Shown: positions 7,992 through 17,491, counted from the stretch's first letter. The stretch is 53,210 bases of DNA from Bacillota bacterium (GCA_023435305.1 JAEYRV010000007.1:1-53210); one strand, 5' to 3'. Made by a program: numbers and translations. Notes: generated by a model from the letters alone, not told the origin.

Positions 7992-10900
7992 ATGAAAAAA
8001 CGGTTATTGAGTTTTCTATTGACCTTTGCCTGGTGTTGACCCTGCTGCCGGTGACGGCGCTGGCGACGACTGGCGACACTTTGGAAGTCGGCGGCAGCAG
8101 TACATATGCTCTGACCCAAGAAGGACTGAACGCAGCTATTTCTGCGGCCAGCACCGGCGACACGATCAAGTTCATATCGGGCGGCACAATCACCTTGGCG
8201 GCAGATATTTCAATTAGCAAATCGATTACGTTGGATCTGAACGGACAAACGATCGGTTTCAATTCTTCCGCAGGTTTTAAATATCTAACTATCCCCGATG
8301 AGTTTTCGGTAATAGTGAAGGGACCTGGCACTATCACAACCAACACATGCATCTGGGTAACAAACTCCGCAGCGCTAACTGTGGAGGGTGGCGCTGTCAT
8401 TGAAGGGACGGGAGTTTGGCAGCCGATGATAAATTATGGCACCGTCTCTATGACGGACGGTGCTCTTCGGCAGACGAACGGGTATTATGTTCTTCAAAAT
8501 TACGGGGCTGCAACTTTTAATAATGTGACAATTGAGACGAGTTGTGGAAGCGGATCGGTGATATGGGCGGCTAATGGTACAGTCACGCTCAACAACTGTA
8601 CAACAAGAAACAACTTTTCGGGCACAATGACAGGCACAAACCCCAGCGTCATCTTGTTGTCTAATTCTGCTGCGCTGACGATTGACGGCGGTTCTGTTAC
8701 AGCGCCTGCGGGTTCGACGTTGCCTGCGATTGAAGCGAGCAGCGGCGCCACGTTTACCAACAACGGCGCCACAATCACCAATGGTTATGTAAACTTCACC
8801 GGCAAAATCTCCGTCACCACCGGCAATACGACTACATCTTATGCCAATCACGCCGATGGCTGGAACGTCGCGGTAAATGCCGGCAGTGCCACCGTCAAGC
8901 TGTTGGCTGACTGGATGGCGAAGGTTGATGGAGATAGCACCAGCTTTGGCACGGGGACAGGCTTTGGCACAGGTACCCTTAGCGACAAAGGCGCAATTAT
9001 CGTTCCCTCCGGCAAAACCATCATTCTCGACCTCAACGGCAAAACCATAGACCGTGCCCTTACGCAAAGCGCGGAATATGGAAATGTCATAACTGTTCAA
9101 GGTGGACTGACCATAATGGACAGCAGCAGTGCGGCTGTCGCTTCACAGGGTACAATCACCGGAGGTTACAACAAGACATCGAGTGACAAAAGCGGCGGCG
9201 GTATCCTGCTGCTCGGCGCGGGCAGTGCCCTGACACTTGAGAGTGGCAACATCGTTGGCAACAAATCTATAGGCTGGGGCGGCGGTGTGAAAAACGAAAG
9301 CGGTACCTTTACCATGACCGGCGGCAAAATCAGCGGGAATGTAGCAAACTATAGCGGTGACTCAACGAGCGGATTTAACAACTGCGGCGGCGGTGTGTAT
9401 GTCGGAGGGTACTTTACCATGACCGGTGGCGAAATCAGCGGCAACTTTGTCTGCGGCAGCGGAGACTTCCGTAAGGGCGGCGGCGTGTTCTTTTATGGAA
9501 CTGTGACCGTGGGCGGCAATGCGGTAATTCAAAATAACAAGTCGGGCTGCACCTACTCCGCAACTGATGGTACTGTCTCCGGCGGTATAACAGACAATGT
9601 GTATCTGAAAAGCGGCGGTCTCAGCGACGATCTCATTGTCTGCTCTACCGTTTCACTTCTTGCTCCCGGAGCATCCATCGGCGTGACCACACAAACCGAC
9701 CCCGGCATCTATCCGGTTACCATCACCGACGAAAGCGGCGAAGGTCAAACGAATTATTTCCACAGCGACTCTGGTTATGGAGTAATAACCAAGGCCGGCA
9801 CAGGGCTTCAGCTCAGTGTTACCATTCCCGGCGCGCCGACCATCGGCACGGCTACAGCGGGCGACGGCCAGGCGACGGTCAGCTTTACGCCGCCGGCCTC
9901 GAACGGCGGCGCGGCTATTATAGACTACACTGTCACCTCCAGCCCGGGAGGGCTTACCGCCAAAGGTTCCGGAAGCCCCATTACGGTTACCGGGCTGACA
10001 AACGGGGTAGCCTATACCTTCACGGTGACCGCGACCAATGCTGCCGGCACCAGCCCGGCCTCGGCGGCTTCGAACAGCGTAGCACCAGGGGTACCTGCGA
10101 TGACGGTATCCGCGCTGACTGCGTTCATATCACAGATAGCCGGTTACGCGTCTGCGCCGGCGGCGCAGACGGTGACCATCACGAACACCGGCAATCAGGC
10201 CATTACCCTGACGCAGCCGACGGCGACGAATTACGAGATCGGCGCGCTTTCAACGACCGATCTTGCTGTAGGCGGTACGGCAACCTTTACCGTTCGGCCC
10301 AAAATAGGCTTGGCAGTCGGCACATATAATGAGACGATCAATATAATGGGCTTAAGCAGCGCTTCGACGAGTGTTTCGGTGAGCGTATCGGCACAGTTCA
10401 CAGTGACCGCCGCGCCTCCCGCGTCCTCCTCCGGAGGCGGGAGCACCCGGCCGACTCCGGTAACTAAAATTGACAACGGTGGAAGCACGACAAGTTCTAA
10501 CATCGGACAACTTGTTTCTGGCGGGAAAACTCTGACGGTGGAGGGTACCAATGGCGCGAAGCTGGTGTTTCATCCCGAAGCCCTCAAGGGCATTGACGGT
10601 CAGATCTCCGGCGGCATTAAGGTTGAGATAAAGGATGTTTCCCCCGCGCATCAGGAGAATCTCCCCGGCAAGCAGGTGTTCTCCCTGTCAGTTTCCTCCG
10701 GCGGAAGCAACATTTCAAACTTTGGCGGCGCAGTTACCGTCAGCTTGCCCTATGAGTTAAAGAATGGAGAGACCGCCGATAAAGTCTCCGCCTGGTATCT
10801 TGCCAATGGCGGCATCATGACCGAAATCCCCTGCAACTACGACCCGGTGACGAAGCTCGCCACCTTTACGGTCACCCACTTCTCGCTCTATGTGGTTGGC

Positions 10901-11410
10901 GTGGGCATACCTTGGGTCAATCCCTTTACCGATGTTAAAGAAAGTGACTGGTTCTACAGCGCAGTAGAGTTTGCTAACCGCAACGGGCTCTTTGCAGGCA
11001 CCGGCACCGGCACCTTTTCTCCTATCAGGCCCATGACCCGCGCAATGCTCTGGACGGTGCTGGGCCGTTTGGACGGGCAGAGCCTCTCCGGCAGCGGTGC
11101 ATTTGATGCCGCGCGCAGCTGGGCCATGGGTGCCGGCATCACGGACGGCACCAACCCGGACGGATGCATCACCTGGGAGCAGATGGTAACCATCTTGTGG
11201 CGGTACGCCGGGTCTCCCAAGACCGGTGGCGATCTGAGCAAGTTTTACGACGCGGGCAGCGTGGCAAGCTATGCTGTGGACGCCATGGCCTGGGCGGTGG
11301 AAAACGGCATGATTGCAGGCGCGAACGGTGCTCTGATGCCGCAGGGCAACGCCACCCGCGCACAGGTAGCAGCCGTTTTGCAAAGTTTTATCGAAGCAAC
11401 AGCGAAGTAA
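7992..11410 (+). pseudogene. SLH-anchored surface protein, frameshifted within its signal peptide
   Basis: The proper start is ATG 7992 after AGAGGAG, encoding a signal peptide MKKRLLSFLLTF, but the frame hits TGA at codon 16. The remaining signal sequence (LVLTLLPVTALA) and whole mature protein continue in another frame from about 8033 to 11410. Adding one T to the TTT at 8024-8026 restores MKKRLLSFLLTFCLVLTLLP. Mature part in order: beta-helix-like repeats (about 20-590 from GTG 8033), a fibronectin type III domain (about 600-685), an Ig-like immunoglobulin-fold domain, a Ser/Gly linker, a ZU5-like domain, and three SLH repeats (about 960-1125) for cell-wall attachment. A GTG start at 8033 would lack a complete export signal. 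GC content is clearly above the neighbours, suggesting acquisition. Confidence 0.75.
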
Positions 11411-11427
11411 ATCCTGTCGAAACGCAA

Positions 11428-11465
11428 AGCAGAGGGAAGGACAAGCGTCCGCCCTCTGCTTTTTG
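11428..11465 (+). terminator. Terminator of the SLH gene
   Basis: AGCAGAGGG (11428-11436) pairs with CCCTCTGCT (11452-11460), followed by TTTTTGTG. It lies 18 bp after the stop codon. Confidence 0.85.
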
Positions 11466-11520
11466 TGTGACAGTTTAACATACTTATTTGCCAGATGAAA
11501 GCCCAACGTAAGCGTCAAAG

Positions 11521-11715
11521 CTAAGGACGGATGGAAGCAACACATACTCTGTGAGAAAATGGTGGCGGACATTCTCGGGAATTCTCGAGGATATCCGCCA
11601 CTACAATTGCGGATATAGCCTGAGATGATATATTCAGCTTCTGGGCAAGCTCCTCCTGCGTAAATCCTCTAAGTTTCCGATACTTAGAAATGTTTTGCAT
11701 TAGCATGGTATTCAT
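11521..11715 (-). pseudogene. Truncated XRE-family regulator (N-terminal HTH only)
   Basis: ATG 11715 has AGGAGGG 7 nt upstream. The first 35 or so residues (NISKYRKLRGFTQEELAQKL, then NISSQAIS) are a clear XRE-type helix-turn-helix start. Where the family continues with KWE, this frame runs into IVVADILENSRECPPPFSH, which is translated from an imperfect palindrome and then non-homologous DNA. The rest of the HTH and any C-terminal domain are missing, so the gene has been cut at the palindrome. Confidence 0.75.
11562..11602. repeat. Imperfect palindrome at the XRE breakpoint
   Basis: About 18-bp arms centred on GAATTC: GTGGCGGACATTCTCG on the left mirrors GTGGCGGATATCCTCG on the right complement, with a few transitions. 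It begins exactly where the XRE protein loses homology, so it probably marks the junction of an insertion or deletion. Confidence 0.6.
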
Positions 11716-11809
11716 GAGCAACCCTCCTGACTTGATAATAATAGAGTTCAGCATATATATCAATAACCGGCAGAGTGATATTGCTCAGTAATCCAACCAT
11801 CAGTGGAGT

Positions 11810-12064
11810 TTATATAAATTTGAATATATCCCAAAGATCGTCAGTATTAACAGCATAGGTTGCTCTTTTTTTTACCGCTTCTCGTGCGTTTATTGCTATA
11901 GATCTTCCACAGTATTCAAAAACAGGAATATCAGTAGACCCATCGCCAACAGCCATACATTCAAAGGAATCAAGTCCAGCCCTATCACAGAAATCCTTTA
12001 AACAATCTACTTCAAATGCCGACCGTTTCACCTGCGGCAGGATATACATCATGCTGCCGGACAC
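11810..12064 (-). pseudogene. C-terminal fragment of a HAD phosphatase
   Basis: 84-codon frame with the HAD motif IV (VGDGSTDIPVFEYCG) and the following AINA and KKRA segments typical of phosphoserine-phosphatase-like enzymes. Motif I (DxDxT) and the cap domain are absent, and nothing resembling them precedes the fragment on the minus strand, so only the last third of a gene remains. It belongs to the same decayed patch as the truncated XRE gene next to it. Confidence 0.7.
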
Positions 12065-12195
12065 TATCGCCAGACACTATGGCATTGCTCTTCTAATGCT
12101 ACTCTGCTATAATTTTCTATATTGCTGCATACTTGAAATAATTAGTCAGATTTATGTCAGCTTTGTACCGTTCTATTGAGTTGGGGTGAAAATGA

Positions 12196-12666
12196 ATGAA
12201 AAAGAGCATTGCTTTGGTAATTATGATATTGGTGAGTATCATCTTTTTATGTGCGTGTGACAGAACCTATAAAAATGTTGACAAACTGGAGCCTACACGG
12301 ATCGAGACTGTCAATGGCCTTGAAAGCATTACTATGAGTATTAAAGAGGGGACGGTTTCTCCCACAGGACTATCAGTGATCCTTGAAAATCATTCTGACA
12401 GGGAATTTGTCTATGTTCCTCTTATTAGCCTGGAGGTACAGATAGATGAGATCTGGTATCAGGTACCGGTTCTTAACTATGTCACCTATGATATGGGGTT
12501 GTCAAGCTTGGACCCGGGTGACGAGAAAGAACTGGATTTTAACTGGGAGTATGAGTACGGGAAGTTGGGCAAGGGGAAATACCGGGCCATTTTAAGCGAA
12601 CAATCACACACAGTACCTGAAGAATCCGATCAGTTTTTTCTCGCAGCAGAGTTTGAAATTGAATAG
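12196..12666 (+). CDS. Lipoprotein with a Big_14-like Ig domain
   Basis: 156 residues with a lipoprotein signal peptide: MKKS, hydrophobic core, and lipobox FLCAC, so Cys21 or so would be lipidated and the protein held on the outer face of the membrane. The remainder (SPTGLSVILENHSDREFVYV, a WYQVP block, LDPGDEKELDFNWEYEYGKL and GKYR) matches the pattern of bacterial Ig-like group 14 domains common in Firmicutes lipoproteins, whose ligands are unknown. Start ATG 12196 follows GGGGTGAAAATGA. It is followed by its own terminator, so it is a single-gene unit. Confidence 0.78.
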   Translation: MKKSIALVIMILVSIIFLCACDRTYKNVDKLEPTRIETVNGLESITMSIKEGTVSPTGLSVILENHSDREFVYVPLISLEVQIDEIWYQVPVLNYVTYDMGLSSLDPGDEKELDFNWEYEYGKLGKGKYRAILSEQSHTVPEESDQFFLAAEFEIE

Positions 12667-12748
12667 TGATTGGAACTTTCACCAATGTTTGCATGTATGC
12701 TGGCATTCGGCCTGGAAGTATACTTGGTTGTAATATGGAATGGATAGA

Positions 12749-12788
12749 AGTGTACAAAGCCGCCAAGAGCAGATTTGTACACTTTTTT
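12749..12788 (+). terminator. Terminator after the lipoprotein gene
   Basis: Perfect 10-bp stem AGTGTACAAA (12749-12758) with TTTGTACACT (12774-12783), followed by TTTTT. Confidence 0.85.
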
Positions 12789-12847
12789 CGCTGCGAAAAC
12801 AGTTTGTCTTTGTGAGGATATCTTTCTGCAGCCAGGATAGTTTTGTA

Positions 12848-12877
12848 TTGACATTACGCACTGTGTAATGTTATATT
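12848..12877 (+). promoter_or_regulatory. Promoter with embedded operator of the wHTH-MFS operon
   Basis: TTGACA (12848-12853) with an 18-nt spacer to TATATT (12872-12877). Between the boxes lies the dyad ACATTAC-N7-GTAATGT (12851-12857 and 12865-12871), and a further half site TGTAACGT follows. The dyad covers the promoter spacer, as expected for autorepression by the wHTH protein encoded next. Confidence 0.78.
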
Positions 12878-12906
12878 TAGTGTAACGTCTATGCTTGGAG
12901 GAATGT

Positions 12907-13488
12907 ATGAAAAAAATCGTACTTGCAACAAAAAATGAATTGGGTATTTATATGAATCCGGTTAGGCAGGAACTATTGCACATCTTAAATATCAGCAAAA
13001 CCACTATGACGCCAAAAATGCTGGCTGACAGATTACACATTTCTGCTTCGGGAGTTCAGCACCATATTAATAAATTGTTATCCCTTGGGTTGGTCGAATT
13101 GGATCACACCGAAGTCATTAACGGGATCACAGCCAAATTTTATAAGGCATCATTAGTGACAGTGCAGATTGGACTGCAATACGAGGATGAACTGGCATCC
13201 CAAAGACAGGTGCTGGCTCAGGAGTCTATAGCACGAATCTACGATAGGTTCCGGTCACGTATGGAGGGGATGAGGAAGCGAATCGGAGCGACCGACGCAG
13301 CTTCTGCTGCACAATGGGGAGATGTGCTGACGGGTGTCATGCATCTTGGAAAAGAAGAGTCCAGCGAACTGATGAAAATAATCAATGATTATATCGAAAA
13401 GCATTCTGCCCCCGACACTGACAAGACAGCCTGGGAATATGCACTTGTTTTATACAACACTGGCGACTGGAATGAGAGAGATGAGTAA
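12907..13488 (+). CDS. ArsR-like winged-helix regulator of the MFS exporter
   Basis: 193 residues from ATG 12907 (GGAGG 5-6 nt upstream). Residues about 15-75 form a winged helix (MLADRLHISASGVQHHINKL, LVELDHTEVINGITAKFY); the C-terminal half is helical and probably dimerising or effector-binding. It sits just downstream of a dyad-containing promoter and overlaps the MFS gene by the ATGAGTAA junction, so the likely circuit is a drug- or metabolite-responsive repressor controlling itself and the exporter. The effector cannot be predicted. Confidence 0.8.
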   Translation: MKKIVLATKNELGIYMNPVRQELLHILNISKTTMTPKMLADRLHISASGVQHHINKLLSLGLVELDHTEVINGITAKFYKASLVTVQIGLQYEDELASQRQVLAQESIARIYDRFRSRMEGMRKRIGATDAASAAQWGDVLTGVMHLGKEESSELMKIINDYIEKHSAPDTDKTAWEYALVLYNTGDWNERDE

Positions 13489-14671
13489 GCTTTTTCAAAC
13501 GATAATCTTCATAAACCATTTTTCTTTGGGATTGGTTGTCCCTGTTCTGAATCTGATTCTTCTGGATTGCGGAGCCACACTGCAGACGCTGCCTCTGATT
13601 TACATGGTCATGGCCGTAACGGTGTTGTGCTTTGAGCTCCCCAGCGGGATATGTGCGGATCTGCTTGGCCGTAAGAAGGTATTTCTGATATCCTGTGTAT
13701 TCAACTTCCTATCGTTCTTCATCCTTATTTTTGTTAAACAAAGCTTGCCTTTGTTGATCCTCGTAGGCATGTTGTACGGTATTGGGCGCGCTTTTTCCTC
13801 CGGGAGCATTGAGGCCCTGATCATAGACCAGATGATTGATCGTCAAGGGAATGATTATCTGCCAAAAATTACGTCCAGGCTTTCTATAATCGAAGGAGCA
13901 GGGCTTTCGACGGGGAGCATTGCCGGGGGTATCCTTGCGCAGGTGAGTACAGACCGTGTTTATAACCTGATGGGCCGGATCACATTGATTCTGGTTGTCA
14001 TGGCGCTGTGTCAGATATTTATTAAAGAAGATGTCATGAAGAAGAAAGAACACAACTCCCTGAAATACCATGTCAAGCAGGGTGCAATGGCAGTTCTGAC
14101 AAATCGCAGATTTGCTTTAGTAGTTGCAGGAGGATTTTTTGTCGGCTTGTTTCTATCTGCGATTGAAACCTATTGGCAGCCTGCATTTGTTGATATCACA
14201 AATGATCAAAACAAAGAATGGCTCCTTGGTATAATACCCTTCCTCGGTTTTTTGGCTGTAACAGTGGGGAACATCCTTTCACAGAAGCTTCTGGGCAAAT
14301 ATAAAGCCGGACAAATGGAGATTTATCTTTTTAGCCGCGGGATCCACGCAATACTGTTGATCGTTTTTGCGTTACAAACAAGCAGTACCGGTTTTATTGC
14401 GGGATATGCAGGCCTATATTTGATGCTGGGTGCAGGCAATATCGCTGAGAGCACCATTATTAATCTGTATGCGCCAAATCACATGAGGGCCAGCATATTA
14501 TCGCTGTTTTCATTTGTCACCCAAATCGGGTTGATGTGCGCGTCGCTCATATCCAGTATAGCAATAAACAAGCTGCATTTTTCCGGAGTCTGGATCATTA
14601 TGGCCTGTCTCATGGGGGCATTTGCTTTATTTGCTGTTATTGCTGAGAACAGGATCAGGGAAAAGGCATAA
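13481..14671 (+). CDS. MFS transporter
   Basis: About 396 residues and twelve hydrophobic segments. The loop after TM2 reads GICADLLGRKKVF, the major-facilitator signature between TM2 and TM3. The start ATG 13481 overlaps the end of the regulator gene; ATG 13472 three codons upstream is an alternative. The cotranscribed regulator suggests an efflux function, for example for drugs or a fermentation product. The stop codon abuts an 8-bp tandem repeat tract, and no terminator hairpin is visible before it. Confidence 0.88.
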   Translation: MSKLFQTIIFINHFSLGLVVPVLNLILLDCGATLQTLPLIYMVMAVTVLCFELPSGICADLLGRKKVFLISCVFNFLSFFILIFVKQSLPLLILVGMLYGIGRAFSSGSIEALIIDQMIDRQGNDYLPKITSRLSIIEGAGLSTGSIAGGILAQVSTDRVYNLMGRITLILVVMALCQIFIKEDVMKKKEHNSLKYHVKQGAMAVLTNRRFALVVAGGFFVGLFLSAIETYWQPAFVDITNDQNKEWLLGIIPFLGFLAVTVGNILSQKLLGKYKAGQMEIYLFSRGIHAILLIVFALQTSSTGFIAGYAGLYLMLGAGNIAESTIINLYAPNHMRASILSLFSFVTQIGLMCASLISSIAINKLHFSGVWIIMACLMGAFALFAVIAENRIREKA

Positions 14672-14672
14672 C

Positions 14673-14950
14673 AGGATCGCAGGAACACAGGAGCGCAGTA
14701 TCGCAGGATTGCGGGATCGCGGGATTGCGGGATCGCGGGATCGCGGGATCGTGGGATCGTGGGATCGCGAGATCGTGGGATCGCGAGATCGTGGGATCGC
14801 AGGATCACAGTATCGCAGGATCGCAGGACCGCAGGATTGCGGGACCGCAGAACCGCGGGATTGCAGTATCACAGGTTCGTAGGACCGCAAGGTCATAGGA
14901 CCGTAAGATTGCAGTATCGAAAGATCGCAGTATCGCAGTATCGCAAGATG
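14673..14950. repeat. Degenerate 8-bp minisatellite (RGGATCGC unit), about 35 copies
   Basis: Starts 2 bp after the MFS stop codon. Consecutive 8-bp units such as GGGATCGC, AGGATCGC, AGTATCGC, GGGATTGC, GAGATCGT and AGGACCGC run without loss of phase to about 14950. Because the period is not a multiple of three, all six frames stay partly open, giving artefactual SRDPAIPRSRD-like peptides on the minus strand; no ribosome site supports them. Many units contain GATC. No palindromic symmetry links adjacent units. Confidence 0.92.
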
Positions 14951-15091
14951 TAGCTATGGCTTTTCCTCTAATCGTGAAATTCATGCTCGAATCGTCAAGA
15001 AAAGTACATGAAATGGAATTATAATGTAAAAATAGCAACGTTGTTAATCGGTGACGTCATATAATGTTTTATCAAGGACTCGGAGGAAGCG

Positions 15092-15888
15092 ATGAAGAAT
15101 TTTATGATTCTGACCTAATCGATAAACTATATTGAGAGTAACCTTTGTGAACCTATCACAAGGGCGGATATAGCAAAGCATTGCCATGTTTCCCTTTCCA
15201 TACTCGAAAAGCTGTTCCGGTTTGCTCTGGGCTTAAGTATCAAAACCTACATATCAAAGCGGCGAATGACTCAAGCCGCAAAAGATATCGCAAATGAGAG
15301 CTCATGCATTACCGATATTGCAATAAAATATCAGTATGACTCTGTCGAAGTTTTTCAAGAGCCTTTAAGCGGGTCTGGAATGTGAAACCCTCTGAATTCA
15401 AAGAAAAATGGAGATTCACAGGCATTTTTCCAAAAATCAATTACGATTCAAAAGAAGGAGATGATATTTATATGGCTCGTAAAAGAGTATATATGAGTGA
15501 GGCGTATGATTATTTCAGAGAACAGAAGGGCAGCTATGTATTGTGCTTCGACATCCAGAATTTGACCGCATTCAATAACATTTCAAAACGGGCTGGTGAT
15601 CTTGCAATATTGGAGATGGCATCCCGGATAGACAATGCAGCCGATGAGATCATGCTGCTCTTACGTATAGGCGGCGATGAGTTTGCGTTGGTGACAGGAT
15701 TGTACGATCATGAGAGGGCAAGGGCATTATCTGAGAGGGTACTGGGCAGAAACGGCGAAACAATTGCTTTTGAAGAAAATGAGCTGCCGCTGTCACTATG
15801 GTGCGGCATCACCCGGATACCAGAATCACTCAGGTACAGTGAGTTTTTCACTGATCTGTACAATACCATTTCCGAGAGCAAAATCTGA
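15092..15888 (+). pseudogene. AraC-type HTH fused to a GGDEF-like domain, inactivated
   Basis: ATG 15092 follows CGGAGGAAG. Conceptual translation gives an AraC/XylS double HTH (ITRADIAKHCHVSLSILEKL ... ITDIAIKYQYDSVEVF ... KRVWNVKPSEFKEKW) followed by a GGDEF-like domain with IGGDEFALVTG. Two lesions: TAA at codon 9 (15116) where Gln is one change away, and a one-base loss in the T run near 15352; with one more T the frame reads VFSRAFKRVWNVKPSEF. The final 168-codon segment (15382-15888) remains open. In this clostridial architecture the GGDEF-like part is often a ligand-binding or degenerate cyclase domain. The stop lies 7 bp before the 271-bp repeat array. Confidence 0.78.
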
Positions 15889-15894
15889 TATTCA

Positions 15895-16626
15895 TCCAAT
15901 GGAAGAAGCGCGGTGTGCAAAAACATGGGGTTCTGGGCGCCAGGTGTAGCTGATTTTGCCTGGAGAGGCTCAATAATGTGCCTGAGACCCGGATTATGTA
16001 ACATCATAACCCCTCACAGGGCTAATTTTTCTGGAACTATTGCCCAAATGTCGGGGTTTTTGCACACCGCGGTATACGAAGGCCGTGAAAAGGCAGAAGT
16101 GACTGAAAATATCTACGAATGAAGGCATCTCGCGAGCGAAACATCCTCAAAACATCCAAAGTCCGTCCAATGGAAGAAGCGCGGTGTGCAAAAACTTGGA
16201 GTTCTGGGCGCCAGGTGTAGCTGATTTTGCCTGGAGAGGTTCAATAATGTGCCTGAGACCCGGATTATGTAACATCATAACACCTCACAGGGCATATATT
16301 TCTAGAACCATTGCCCAGAAGTCGGGGTTTTTGCACACCGCGGTATACGAAGGCCGTGAAAAGGCAGAAGTGACTGAAAATATCTACGAATGATGGCATC
16401 ACGCGAGTGAAACATCCTCAAAACGTCCAAAGTCCGTCCAATGAAAGAAGCGCGGTGTGCAAAAACATGGGGTTCTGGGCGCCAGGTGCAGCTGATTTTG
16501 CGTGAAGAGGGTCAATAATGCGCCTAAGACCCGGATTATGTAACATCAACGCACCTCCAGTGAGGGTGGATGGGCATTTTTTTCGAAATTATTACCCAAA
16601 TGTCACACTTTTTGCACACTGCGGTG
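15895..16626. repeat. 271-bp tandem repeat array (two full copies plus a diverged third)
   Basis: Units start at 15895, 16166 and 16437 (shared TCCAATG, then AGAAGCGCGGTGTGC), an exact 271-bp period. Each unit holds an inverted pair about 165-177 bp apart: left arm GCGGTGTGCAAAAAC ... TGGGC and right arm GCCCA ... GTTTTTGCACACCGC. The third copy is shorter and more diverged and runs into the promoter of the nuclease-like gene at 16639. Units 1 and 2 each contain a 69-codon frame, but no ribosome site and the recent duplication explains their similarity. Confidence 0.9.
16452..16626. repeat. Inverted-arm element upstream of nuclease-like gene 1
   Basis: Third unit of the array. Left arm 16452-16480 (GCGGTGTGCAAAAA, 9-10 nt, TGGG) is mirrored by a right arm ending at about 16625 (complement GCAGTGTGCAAAAA ... 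TTTGGG). The right arm ends at the -10-like TAAAAT (16627-16632), 6 nt before the gene's ATG, so any factor binding the arm would occlude the promoter. Confidence 0.75.
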
Positions 16627-16638
16627 TAAAATAATTGC

Positions 16639-17487
16639 ATGGATGGTTATATAAGTAATTTATCGGCAGCTAAAATGTGGAATATTCCTTGTATTGAGAC
16701 TGTTATCGGACACGAAATATCGGGGACTGAGGATGCCGATATTACTGTTACCGATTATAATGCGCGTTTTTGTGTAAATGGCAAGAAGGTCCATGCATCG
16801 GAATTTGCACTTCCGCCTGGCGCAATAACAACCAAAGACGGCAGATCGATTGCGTCGCCGGAGTTGTTGTTCTTAGAACTTGCAATGAGACTGAGCATTC
16901 ACAGACTCATTCTATTAGGGTTGCAGCTATGTTCGCATCAGAACGGATCCCAATCGGCAACAATCACAACAAAGCAAAAGCTTGAAGAATTCCTTTCAAA
17001 AACTAAAGGGCACAGGGGGCGAGACAAAGCTATAAAGGCATTGAAATATGTGCAAGATGGCTCTGCCTCGATCATGGAATCACTGGCATATATGATCCTC
17101 GGACTACCTCATATATTGGGCGGCTATGGACTTCATGGTGCAGTATTCAATCATGAGATAAATCTGAAGGGTAAAGAGAAACTGAGTCTTGGACAAGACC
17201 GCTGTTTTGTGGATATTTATTATACAAGTGCAAAGTTGGGGGTCGAATATCAGAGTGTTACTCACCACAGCAGCCCGGCAGAACAAGGTAAAGATGCGAA
17301 GCGAGCAGTTATCCTTAAAAGAAAAGGTATATATGTACTGTTTTTAAATACCATTCAGTTGTATGAAAAGGAATCCTGCAGGGATTTTGCGTACACTCTT
17401 GCTACCTGCCTCGGGAGACGTATACAAATACGTACAAAAAAGTTCGACGAAATGCATACCCTCTTGAGAGAATTGTTGCCTGGCTAG
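16639..17487 (+). CDS. Putative DUF559/Vsr-like nuclease-fold protein, paralog 1
   Basis: 282 residues, one of three paralogs in the window. Conserved blocks: WNIP near residue 14, the ASPELLFLELA motif near 75, LILLGLQLC, GSASIMES, GLPHILGGYGL, then a C-terminal segment RCFVDIYY-x5-LGVEYQS-x3-HH ... GKD ... R resembling DUF559/Vsr-type PD-(D/E)XK cores; candidate acidic residues are the Glu of MES, the Asp of VDIYY and the Glu of VEY. The tail IQIRTKKFDEMHTLLRELLP is nearly invariant among paralogs. Nuclease activity is inference. The ATG is 6 nt after TAAAAT with no Shine-Dalgarno, suggesting leaderless translation. It lies between the repeat array and a blaI-like gene. Confidence 0.72.
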   Translation: MDGYISNLSAAKMWNIPCIETVIGHEISGTEDADITVTDYNARFCVNGKKVHASEFALPPGAITTKDGRSIASPELLFLELAMRLSIHRLILLGLQLCSHQNGSQSATITTKQKLEEFLSKTKGHRGRDKAIKALKYVQDGSASIMESLAYMILGLPHILGGYGLHGAVFNHEINLKGKEKLSLGQDRCFVDIYYTSAKLGVEYQSVTHHSSPAEQGKDAKRAVILKRKGIYVLFLNTIQLYEKESCRDFAYTLATCLGRRIQIRTKKFDEMHTLLRELLPG

Positions 17488-17491
17488 GCTA

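Noticed and set aside
14622..15038. Open frames on both strands across the 8-bp repeat (SRDPAIPRSRD-like peptides)
   Set aside because: They arise from the repeat period, lack ribosome sites, and exist in several frames at once.
15913..16393. Two similar 69-codon frames in the 271-bp repeat units
   Set aside because: Similarity follows from recent DNA duplication; no ribosome site, no recognisable domain, and the third copy loses the frame.
15895..16436. CRISPR-like array
   Set aside because: Only two or three long 271-bp units, no short repeat-spacer pattern and no cas genes.
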